NCBI GenBank assembly: GCA_025618425.1
Contig: CM046835.1
Coordinates: 17,938,995 to 18,002,994, forward strand
Length of the DNA: 64,000 nucleotides
DNA from: Heliocidaris tuberculata
Taxonomy: Eukaryota > Echinodermata > Echinoidea > Camarodonta > Echinometridae
Reading direction: 5' to 3'
The notes under the pieces are model-generated. The model searched no databases, was not told where the DNA came from, and saw nothing but the letters and a program-made list of their open reading frames with translations. Made by a program: the position numbers and the translations under genes. Shown in pieces: positions 1 to 11,454 of the stretch. Numbering within the stretch: the first letter of the stretch is position 1; every line of letters starts with the position of its first letter.

Positions 1-180
1 TGGCGACATTTGCTCTGAGCTTTATTTCATCAAAGATATCATATTAGGGTAGGGTTGCAAGTGGGTTTTAGGTTAGGTTTAGGGTTAGGGTGTAGGTTTG
101 GATTTTTGGTACAGAGCTGAAGTTAGAAATATGCTTAGTGCCAGAAGTTGACTGCTGAGCAATTGTCACCAGAGCATGTG
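1..180 (+). repeat. Dispersed repeat, copy A (uninterrupted, truncated by window edge)
   Basis: Similar to 5890-6106 (copy B) and to 45495-45588 plus 45810-45898 (copy C). Shared landmarks are a GACATTTGCTC-like start, TTTATTT(C/T)ATCA, GGGTTAG-like motifs and a terminal GAGCAATTGTCACCAGAGC. The TTAGGG units at about 70-92 belong to this repeat and are not telomeric. Copy A preserves the site that a MITE occupies in copy B. Confidence 0.7.
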
Positions 181-302
181 TCATAGAATGTCTACTACAA
201 GTATAGCATGCACATAGACAGAAAGAGCAAAGTAAGCACCATTTTTGGTTAGGTTAGGCATCAAGAGCTTGAGCGGCAGTTTTCTTTGCGAGTCTGCGAG
301 TG

Positions 303-364
303 CTATGGTAGATACCTGCTCGTCTGTGGTAGGGTCTGCCAGAATGATGTAGGTTGGGATACGC
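303..364 (-). CDS. SULF: Candidate spliced terminal SULF exon
   Basis: A pyrimidine-rich acceptor (TCTTTCCTGTCCAG) at 365 opens in the phase left by exon 15, completing a Gly codon and reading VSQPTSFWQTLPQTSRYLP to a TAG at 305-303 (979 residues in total). Vertebrate SULFs also end in a short separate tail with tryptophans (LWDGWEG), which loosely favours this model. An AATAAA on the minus strand lies at 26-21 but inside a dispersed repeat. Unproven. Confidence 0.4.
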
Positions 365-2104
365 CTGGACAGGAAAGATAGATTAACATGTATTTCATGA
401 ATATACTGCATAATTCAGTATCATAGGCAATAATATTTTATTCACTTTATTTCATTCATTTCATTTAAAGTACACATTCAAAGAAAATCACAAATACGAT
501 GAATAATGTATCACTAGAAACTGGCAAGTTAACAGATAGCAATCGTATCAGTTTAAAGTCAACTACATATCAGGTAATTAAACAATAATACAAATAAAAC
601 TACCTTCCAGCATCTGCGATATACAAGCGCTTCGCCAAAAAAATAATGTTTCAATGACGTCAATAAAGGGAACAATCCTGTCCAAGCAGACGACGTCCCA
701 TAAAGAATGAACATAAGTGCAGTGCAGTTATTTCTCAAATTATAAAGAATTTAGTGTATTCAAACGTGCCCATATTTCACACCATTCTAAAATGGGAATG
801 AAACAGATTCTGATTACTGAAATCTTTTGTTTGTAAATATATAGGATGAGGGTTAATGAACAATCAAAGAAACCACACTTTCAAATTGAAAAGCCCGCTG
901 AATGATTGCAAGGACGGTATTCATCCCTCATTCAACGCCGAACGTCCAGCGGTGTATGCAGCTGTGAATGCAATGGCGTCTATTTTGTTTACAAGCAACT
1001 GATTCCTTTATTCTTGTAACGCTTCATTTTCCATCCAAATAAACCCATGCACAGGGTTTAGAGTGAGGCAATATATGTATTAAACATAATAGACTAATGC
1101 TAGTGAAGTGAAATAACTAAAGAGAAGATGACAAAACAGGCACTGAAAATATGTGAGATGTTATGGGACATCGTCTGCTTGTGCAATTAACGTCCTCTCT
1201 TTGACGTCACACATTTCAGCGGCTTTCGGAGAGCTGTTCAGGTGCTATGTGGGGCTATATTTTAGCAATTTGTAATTGATAATAATCATTACTTCGAATG
1301 TTTGCAAGCGTCGAATTTTGACAAACTTGTCCGGTCTAAGCTTCACCTACGTAATAATGAAACTTAAGTCAGTTTTAAAAATCAATGAATATCTACTTAA
1401 ACCATTAAAAAAAAAACATTCAAAAGAACATACATCCCTTTTTATTTTTCTCTAATTCTCCATTCTCTCTTCTATCTTTCTAAAAACTTGTACAATGCAA
1501 GCCCTTTCCTATGTTTTCTTCACAACTATGTAAGAGACTAACGATACTGAAGCTGTTCTCATTTTAGTAGGAATTCTTCCACATCTTATTAACCTTGTCA
1601 AAATACTCACTGAAAAGTAATAAATTATATTCTTCATTTCCTTACTATGGCATGTCCAACATATGTTTTTGTTCAAGCACTAGAAAAATAATTACTTAAT
1701 TTCAAACTGACAGGCAAGATGATTAAGTTGATGAAGTAATTTTTGTTCAACAAGTGAATCTGCATATGCAGGATACATGGCTTTAAAGCCAGGTGTAGCA
1801 AGCCATTATCATTGATCAATACTTGATGATAATCAATTTTCAACATCTCAAACAGTGGAATTTTATGGCAGCTGCAATTCTGCCTTTTGGAATATACATG
1901 TGTATTAGCAACTAGAAGAAGTTCAAAGTCAGTGCACGTTCCACATACAGTAAAATTTGGCAACACCTAACTTTTGCATATTGCAAAAATTCAGTGTAGT
2001 GACCTGTTTATTTCAAAGCATGAAACTTTCGTGAATCTGGACCTCTTGCAAATTACTCCTGATGTTTCATACTTGCAAGAGGTTTCTAGTTTTACAGTAT
2101 TTAC
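365..2104 (-). other. Putative SULF intron 15 or 3' flank
   Basis: Depending on which 3' end is used, this is the last intron or 3' UTR and flank. AT-rich. A minus-strand open frame of 97 codons at 1673-1966 has no recognisable similarity and is probably fortuitous. Confidence 0.6.
2067..2104 (-). CDS. SULF: Alternative read-through C-terminus of SULF exon 15
   Basis: If the GTAAAT donor is not used, the frame adds [12 protein letters not shown] and stops at TGA 2069-2067, for a protein of 971 residues. A polyadenylation hexamer 55 bases downstream of the stop makes this a self-contained 3' end. There is no family similarity in the added tail, so it could be intronic. Confidence 0.35.
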
Positions 2105-2237
2105 CTTTTTTTCTTGATCCTTTTCTTCTCTTAGATGATGGGGAACATTTCCTTCCCCTACATGTCCTCAGGTCATCCACTTGATCGTGTAGCTCTGCTC
2201 TTGTTATAGGATCTAGACTAGATGCTACGTTAACAAG
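2105..2237 (-). CDS. SULF: SULF coding exon 15 (penultimate or terminal)
   Basis: Encodes residues 916-959 plus one base. It has [20 protein letters not shown] followed by [20 protein letters not shown], matching vertebrate [20 protein letters not shown] and MELRSCQGYKQCNP. The acceptor ATTCTTAG is clear. The 3' end is ambiguous. A donor AAAG|GTAAAT at 2105/2104 would splice on; without splicing the frame continues 12 codons to a TGA at 2069-2067, with an AATAAA on the minus strand at 2012-2007. Confidence 0.9.
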
Positions 2238-5200
2238 CTAAGAATAGACAGAATGATAGTAGTATATGCATGTAATTTGAGGTAAGATAGAAAAATCACA
2301 GAGACTATGGGCACATTACTTCCAGCAGCAAATCATACAATAAATGGCCCATTCCTTTCTTTGATTGTTCTAATATTCATATTTTTTTTGCAAGTGATCT
2401 TGCTTACTTACTTTCAAGAGAGTAATTAATCAAATGTACTTAATTAAATTAAAAGGCTTTAACAGAATACTTTTCTTCAACTTAACCATAATGAGTTCAT
2501 GCTGATCATTTCTGCCTATAAACATCTTTCAAGGACCTTAAAATAGTAGTTTTATACTCAGGAAAACTGTTACAATAGTGTAAAGAAAGAAAACATAAAA
2601 ATATTATATAGAAAGAGAAGGCACAAATGAAGTATGGATAATAATTGTATACTTAAAGCAAGAGAGCCATTAACTCAAATCCTTTCACACAGAGTTAATG
2701 CCCTTCTGGCTCTCAATGAACAATATTTCTGATAGCTCACTAACCTGGTGTGGATCAGCACCTATCCTCATATCAAAGTACTCTACAAAATTGGTGACAT
2801 ATTCACAGTATATGTAATTATGAGTTGCATTGATGGTCCTGACACAGTAATAGGAGTTGTTCATGGTGTTCAGGCAAGCACAAATAGTGCCCTCTGTACA
2901 GGAAAGAAAAAAGAGAAAGAGAAAAGACAAAGACAAAACAATGAAACAAAGTTCAGAACTTTTTTTTATTTTTTATTTTTTTTATGGTGGAACTTTTTGT
3001 AAAAGCTTTTATAACCAGAGAGTAAATATAAGCCCTAGAGGTTCCAGAAAAGTTTGTATGATTACCACAATACAACACTAGAAAAGTTCACACTTTCACA
3101 TCCCTTTTCAATATATTCAGGCCTAAATGCTTCTCCATCTCTTTCTCCTCTACAATGCCTTCCATCTCTCCTGTTTCTATTTCTGTGCATAAAGCTCTCT
3201 CTCTCTCTTTCTGCTATCATGACCAAGATACATAAACAGACATCATTCTTACCAGTCCAGAATGGTGGTGTCTTCCAGTGATCATTGTCAAAGTGGAAAC
3301 AGCTGAGCCTAGACTGTTTGCATGGTTTTCTCTCCTGTATGATACCTTTTCTCTTCAGCTTCTTGGCTTTAGCTTTAGCCTTCATCCTGTCAGCTTTGGA
3401 CAGGACCTGGTTTTGGTCATCCCTGAATGAAAAAGGACAGAGGAGACAAGAGAATCACGTCAAATGATGAATAGTGAGGCAGAGGAAAACGTCACATTAG
3501 GAAGTGGAGGCAGGGGGATAGCAGATAAAGATATTGAAGGAGAGCAGATAAATGACAAAGAGATGTTTATAAGGAGACAGTGAGAGAGAAAGAAAGAAAG
3601 AGATGGAAGAGAAACAATTTAATAGAGCCAAAATTCAAATAATCTTTCAAAAGGAACAATTTACAGAAAGAGAAATAGTTTAATAATAAAAACCCAATCC
3701 AATTTTTACTGAGAAAGTTAGAATGAAGCAGTGCAAGAAAGGGATAAAAAGAGGGAAAGAGAGAGAGAGGATGGAATACATGCAGAAAAAAAGGGAAATG
3801 AGTAAGATTAATAGCAGAAATATTAATTTCATTTTCTTTCATATATCAAACTTCCACATGACATAAACCATTTGTTTCATTCCTTCACAAGATTCATACA
3901 TAATCCCACCGCTGCCACCACATTCTGGTTGTGTTAAGATGACTAACCCTTGGACTACCAACAGGACAATTTACCACCTAGATCTACATAAATTGTCCTA
4001 CTAGAAGGCTGATGGCTGATCACATAAATAACGCCTTAAGCAAGATGAAAAGGTAATACTCCTGTGTGTGATCAAGGTGTGAGTGTGATCGAGGAGTGTT
4101 TGGCCAGAGCTTATACTCACAAGTACAAATGTGCATGCAAGAATGCAATGTGTATACCATGACAATCAAACTGTTCAAACTCACCTCTGCATTTGCAGCA
4201 ATGGACTCTCAATGTAATCTTCCACATTCTCTTCATTATCATCATCCTTGTTACCCCCATCATCATCGTCTGCATCCTCTGGATCGTTGAATTCCTCCAT
4301 CTCAATTAAGGGAATCTCAATCTCTAAGTCCTCATCCTCTGCCTCCAACACCTCTACATCCTTGCAAGTACACTCCTCTCTGAGGATCCCTTCGGCACTA
4401 TCCTGCTCTGGCTCCTTCCTTCCATTATTCCGCCCTCTACTGGGATTTTTCACCCTAGTCCTGTCTTTTCTGTTTTCAGCATTCACCTCTTGTTGCTCCT
4501 CATCCTCATCAAATTCTTCTCTTTGAATGTTTGAGCCAGTGTTTACTCCGATGTTTTCAAATGTCCTCAAGACACTTGGTGCAACTGTTCTTTCACGAGC
4601 AGATGGTGTTGTAGGTTGGATTGTATCTCCTTCATCATCATCATCGGGAGGGTACTCAAGTTCTTCAGAAAGTTCGATGCTGAAGGCCGTTTTCTCTTCG
4701 GGGAATGTGTCCAGAAGTTCCTTATCTGGTCGGTAATTCTTGAGGAATGTTTTGATTTCCTTGAGTTTGTCCATGTAGCGCCTCAAGTACCTCAGTTGAT
4801 TCTCCACAGATTTCCTGTGCTCTCTCCATGCCTGCCTAGAAGCAAATACCTGAACAGAGAAGAAAAAAAAAATGATTAATGAAAAGCAAAGGCACGAGAA
4901 AAACAAAACATAAAAAAAGACAGAGGACTTAAGAAAGAGGAGAGATGAAAAAAGCAGAAACCAGTGAGAATTAAAACACAAACTTTAAGAAGTAAGGAGA
5001 GAAAAAGCTAGAGGGGGGGGGGGGGGAGAATACTAAAGATTGCACAGTGGATAAATAGAATCCTCTTACCTCATTATCACAGATGATGGTTTCATTTTGT
5101 AAGATCTCACACATTGTCTCAAGTCCAGCATTATCAATGACCTCATTATTGATGTCATCTTCTTCAGACTCCGCTATGATCTCTCTCTTCCCTCGCATAA

Positions 5201-8200
5201 AACTCTTAGCCTTGAAGTTACCTGTATACCAATCAAGGTAAAGAGCTGAATACTACATGCTGGTGACAATGGAAAACTATGTTACTTAGATAGTTATTGA
5301 ATTGTTTTGAGAATTGAAATCGTTTTGAGAATCGGACCAATTTACAAAAAAAACAGGTCTAATAATGATGATATTCCATTTTTTGCATAACACATATCAC
5401 ATATGAAATTATCTCTACCCACTTTGGAAATCATGACCTGGAATCATTGAATACCATTCTTAGTTCAGTAAATGTTCTTTGATGAGGTTTCTTCAGCCCT
5501 GGTGCAGCAGTGCTTGGTAGGACACATTCCTTGTAATCTCAACAAAGAGACTTGATAGTATATGTACATGAAAGTAATCAAAAGTTTTCCCCTTTTCTCA
5601 ATGACCCCAAGTCTCTGACTACAACTTTGTCTTTTACATACCCTCGTTTGTTGCCGAGTCGGAACGCAGCTTCAGGAACTTTCTCTGCTGTCTTCTCTCT
5701 GTCCTTGATATGTCCTTGACATCTCCAGTTACCACTGGGGGTGGGGTACATACACACTTCTTCTTACTCTTGGTGCGACACTTCCTCAGATGGAGGGAAC
5801 CGTCCGCTTCCTGAACGCACACCTTGGACTGTAGAATAAAAGAAAATTCACAATATCATATGAAATTGGGACATTTTGTTGTTGGCTCAAATGGTGGAAA
5901 TAACTGTTGACTCTCTGGTGACCCAACATTTGCTCTGGCGACATTTACTCCAGACTTTATTTTCCTCAAAGATATAGGGTTATGGTAACGTTGCAATAGG
6001 GTTTGAGGTTATTTTTAGGATTAGGGGTAAGCATAGTGTTTCATCAAAGGAAGAAGCTAGGAAATCAACTGGTGTAGAAAATTACTCGCAGAGCTATTGT
6101 TACCAGGGTGCCGTTGCATAAAACTTGCTATTATAGTAACTTTGCTATTATAGTAACTTTTCATGGAATACTGGATTTTGATTGGCTCTTGAGCAACGTT
6201 ACCATGGTAGTTACCATTGATGGCAAAGTTACTATAATAGTAAGTCTTTATGCAATGGCACCCAGAGCATGTGTTGTAGAACCCTGTCAGTGTCTAAGGA
6301 TTGCAGATCATCATGCGCGTACTGAGGGAGCGGGGGGGGGGGGGGGGGGGTTTGGGTGTTCAAACACCTCTCTTTGGGGAAAAGGGGGTGTTTTAGGTGT
6401 TCTAGGTGTTCAAACAACCCCCTTTAGAAATGAAGCAAACGCTTATTTTTGACACCAAAATGCTAATAACTTTCTTTTCTTTTTTTTTGTTGCTTGTCAG
6501 AGAATTTTGGAGTAAAAAGACACCCCCTTTAAAAAACCTGGGTATGCCACTGCAGATCATAATAGGAACATGAGAAAGGTAAATGACAGGGTACAAGGAG
6601 AAAAAGGAAGAGGACAATATTGACCTTTTTTTTGTCAAGTTCTTTTGCATCAGTTACATATTCATCTTTCATCCTTCTCTCCCTCCCTCCTTTCATCTAC
6701 CCTATCCATTCACCTATCAATCTATCCATCCATGAATCCATTATTTTACTTTAAATTTTTCTTATCCTGGAGAGGGGTTTGGTTGGTGGTATACTAATAT
6801 CTGACCTGTCCCCATTTGCATGGTGGTTGGAGATCTGGGTGTTTACACTGCTCTTTCATCAAGTCTGCTTTGGTGGGTCTGTTCACACGCTCCATGTAAC
6901 GTCCCATTTCTTCTGGTGATCTCCTATGCAGCATGAAAGATATTATACAATTAAAGTGTGTGAACACAATTCAGAACATATATTAATAAATATCTGATTT
7001 GCTGTACCTTGGCATTTATTGACCTTTGCTGGAGCATTAAATCCTCAATTATCAAGTCCCTGGATAAGACTGAAAGCTGTATGTCCCCAGGTTGCTTATC
7101 TATATAAGAACATGATTAATATTTTAGTAGTCAGGTAAAGTAAAATCTCCAACATAATATGTTATGTTAAGTTTATAGATTGACTTTACAGATTGACTTT
7201 TCAGATTAATTTTGAAAAAAAACATAACTCAACAAAGCAGGCAGAGCACACATTTGGATTGACAAGGCTGGATTTTTTTAAAAGCGATCAGTTTGTTTTC
7301 ATCCGTTTCTCTACTTTTTCTGCTTTTAATGAAAACAACCTGTTTTCAGGTTGGAAACACCTTTTCAAAAGAATGCATACTTACGTTTTCTCCACTAGGA
7401 AGGACTCTCTCCATGGCTCACTCCCGACATATTTCCATTTCTTACTCTTTCTTGCTATCTTGTAGCTTGAAAATGAAAAAAGAAGATAGATTAATGATTG
7501 ATTGTGCATTCAATATTTAAAGAAATGTTCACATGTATTATATGTATTGATAAATCTGCGCAACCTTAAAATGTATTCATGGGTGTTAATGATATTACTG
7601 AAAAGTCAATAGTCCATGACAGTATAATCATCGCTGTCATACAATATTCATTTAAATTCAAATTGCATATCAGGTAAATGATAAAAGTGGAATTTGAGGA
7701 CATGGTGAAAACTAAGCAATAGCTGATGCTTTCCAAGAAAAAAAACTAAGTCTCTAGATAGTCCTTTATGTCTTCAAATCAATAATACCTGCATAATTGT
7801 GATGTTATATGAACATCTTTTTTTTTCTTCAAAATATCAGTAATACTCACTTTGATACTGGTTGGAATAATTTCATGACTGATGTTCCATCCATATGTGG
7901 TGGAATATTCACCCCTGCCATATCCAGCATGGTAGGTGCCAGGTCTATGTTCAACACTATATTTGGAACTCTACATTTTTCAAACAGGGAAGAGAAGTGA
8001 AAATATCCAGTTAGGACCATACTACAATGTGAAACATTGCAAAATACAACAAATAAAAAAAAGAAAATGAAGTGATGTACTTCAAATTTTCATATGCATT
8101 GGTCATGCTTCAAGCTCTATAACATAGCCTTTGTACTTTAATGAAAGTTTAAGTCCTGGTCTGATGTTATGTCCTTAGACAAGGCATTTCATTTTCATTT

Positions 8201-9100
8201 GCCTCTTTTTTGCCCAGGTAAATATCAAATGGTAGGAGGAAATTTGTTGTATGGTTCAAACTCTCCATATAACTGCTCATCTTCAACTAGGGTAATATTG
8301 ATAATTATGTTCTTTAAATTTCTCGAGAAAAGGAACTAAATAATCCAGTATATCATCATCTGCAGTAAGCAGTCTAATTTTATTCTTCCTCTTGAAATAC
8401 AAGTACATGAATTCTACATCCTAAATTATGGTGGTTAAGAAAAGATAAGAGAATAAATCAAAAAAGGGGCACAAAATAAAAGAAGAAAAAAAAGAAGAGA
8501 GAAAAAAGGAGATAAAAATCAAGGTTATCAAAAGAAAAAGAAAAAGGAAAAAAAAATCAATAGAAGGAAAATTGAAGAAAATCATCACAAAAATGACAAA
8601 AAGGAAGAATATCAAAAATTGAAAATACTTAACTTAAGAAGTTGGTTAACTCACCTAATTCCATGTGGTATATCAGGACCTCTCATATAGAAGGGTACTC
8701 TAATATCTGTATCATATGCATTAGACTTCCCTTTCAGCATGTTGAATTGACCCAAATGATAACCATGATCTGATGTCATCAGAATGTAGGTGTTATCCAG
8801 CTCTCCTAATGCTTCCAATTCCTTGCATAACTGTGTGAAAGAAAAGAGAAAAAACTTATAACAACAACAACAATAATGATATTAAAAAATAATGAAAAAA
8901 TACTAATAATCATCATCATCATAATTATCATCATCATCATAATAATAATATCTGATGATTATTTTTTTCATTTTTTGTACTGTTATTATAACATTTACAA
9001 TAAAAGTAAAAATAACAATAAAATAACAATAAAATAATAATAATAATAACAATAATAATAATAATAATAATAATACTAATATAATAATAATATAATAATA

Positions 9101-9145
<45 letters not shown>

Positions 9146-9309
9146 TAACAACAATAATAACAATAATAATAACAATAATAATAACAATAATAATAATAAT
9201 ACTAATAATACTAATATAATTATATAATAATAATATAATAATAATAATAATATTAATAATAATAATAATAATAATAATAACAATAACAACAATAATAACA
9301 ATAATAATG

Positions 9310-9373
<64 letters not shown>

Positions 9374-11423
9374 ATGTAGTATATTTTGTTGGAACACTTA
9401 ACAATGGCCATGACATGAACAAAATTTTTGTGAACATTTCAACATAGCATAATATACTTACTGTACACATTTAAAAAAAATTATTAGGTCTGATTCAAAT
9501 TAATAGAATATTAATAGAATGAATAGTTCCATGATTCTAGAGCTACTTTTGGAAAATGTTCTTTTTCTATGTATGTATTGAACATGTTGTATATAAGGAA
9601 CAGGTAGAAGAGTAGTGTTTCTACTTCCTTGCATAACTGTACATGCTTCTACAAAAATTATTTGCTTGAAGTCACTTTTCTATGAAATGTCACCCCTTAT
9701 GTATTAAGACTATCTTCTTGAAACAACTTAAGGCTGATGGTTCAAAACTACCTGCCTGTATTCACAAATTTGGTGAAGGTCCAAGGATGTAAGCTGTGAG
9801 GAAACAAATTATTCATCGTTTACATCCACAATTTGAAAGAAAACCTTTCAAAAGTATACAAAGCTTTAATAATTCCTTTTCCACTTGGGAAATGTAACAT
9901 TAAGCGATTCCCTAGTCATTGATAAATTCTTGGTGTGTTTGATCCTCAAAAGAGTGTAATCTTTTGAGCATTCATAAAGAATATGTATAAATTTCCATAA
10001 CAGAATTTTTCTCTTTGGATAACAGATTTGCAACTTTACCCAAATCTTCTCAAGAGATTTTATTTCCCAAATGAACACTGTAGTTACTTAATAAAAGTAG
10101 CAGTTGTTGGAGTGTCACAAATTTGAGTTCCTCTGCAAATTGTTATCCCCTTTGAGCCAGAACAAAGGAGCATTGTAACCACAAAATACCCTTCTCAAGA
10201 ATGTTTCCAGAGAGCTTACATGGAACTTTGCTTTCCATTGAAACTGGCAATGGTTATACTGGAACAATCTGGTCTGTTTTTTGCCACATCATTTTGATAC
10301 CTTCTCACAAGGTTGACCGAAATAATCTTTGTTTGCCTAACTTCTCACAAACTTTCAGAACAGGTAACTTGACAAAATATAATCCAACTGGGGCACACCT
10401 GTGAATATTTGTGTGGTCTTAGCCGAGGCACAAACCACAAAGAAACTTTTACAAACTTTTCCTGCAGAAGTAGGCCTAGCAAGGTACTTGGAAAGCACGT
10501 ACTATTTCCACCACCTCCCTCAAACTTTTTTAATGGGAGTAGCTAGTGATCATTTCCAAGATACTGCACAACCGAGGTTGAAACAAGTTATTGTAACAAT
10601 TCCCAATTGAAATATGAGACCTAAAAAAAATTGCACTCTTTTTCTTGAGTAAATTCAAAATTGTACATTTCAATAGAGGAGGAATGAAAAGATGATATTA
10701 TGTGTGCTTGCACACAAGAAACAAATAGGTCCAAATTCAATTCTTTGGGAAGAAACATATCTAAGAGGTTAAAGATATAGAGTGTCTTCAATAAAAGTAA
10801 GTTTTCAACACTAAAGAAACCTTGGTTCATGGACACAAGATGCATTGACCAGTGGTGTAAATCTTGTTATATCTCCTTTCCTATTCCTGTTACACCTGCA
10901 ACAGTATCAACATTTGAAGGGCAAAATCCAGCACAAATAATATTTCTTGCATTTGTGAGAAAAAATTCAATTCATTTCTTGTATTTGTCCATTCCAGAAT
11001 TATTGCCTTGTGAACACAGCTGCATCTACATCGGAGGAAGTTTCAGATTACAAAAAAAGTTATGGACACATATAATTGAATTCAATTTGATATTTCATTT
11101 TTGTCCTCACTTCATAATTAGATGACAGAGCAGAATGGCAGAAAAAAAGAAGAAGAAGAAGAAGAAGAAGAAGAAGAAGAAGAAGAAGAAGAAGAAGAAG
11201 AAGAAGAAGAAGAAGAAGAAGAAGAAGAAGAAGAAGAAGAAGAAGAAGAAGAAGAAGAAGAAGAAGAAGAAGAAGAAGAAGAAGAAGAAGAAGAAGAAGA
11301 AGAAGAAGAAGAAGAAGAAGAAGAAGAAGAAGAAGAAGAAGAAGAAGAAGAAGAAGAAGAAGGAGAAGAAGAAGAAGAAGAAGAAGAAGAAGAAGAAGGA
11401 GGAGGAGGAGGAGGAGGAGGAGG

Positions 11424-11454
<31 letters not shown>

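Larger units (their letters stand above)
5829..6805 (-). other. SULF intron 9 (977 bases), packed with MITEs
   Basis: Contains copy B of a dispersed repeat, interrupted by a 156-bp MITE, followed by a hAT-like MITE with a perfect 8-bp target duplication. The two elements are only about 50 bases apart. Confidence 0.85.

Noticed and set aside
70..95. TTAGGG-like units suggesting a telomeric or interstitial telomere repeat
   Set aside because: Only two units, and they fall inside a dispersed repeat that recurs at 5.9 and 45.5 kb.
1673..1966. 97-codon minus-strand open frame downstream of SULF exon 15
   Set aside because: No recognisable similarity and no phase-compatible splice to exon 15; probably intron or 3' UTR.
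8903..9470. Long leucine- and isoleucine-rich open frames
   Set aside because: They are translations of the AAT trinucleotide array.
9700..10850. Possible decayed retroelement suggested by several open frames of 65-100 codons
   Set aside because: None shows reverse transcriptase, integrase or endonuclease motifs, and the frames do not join.
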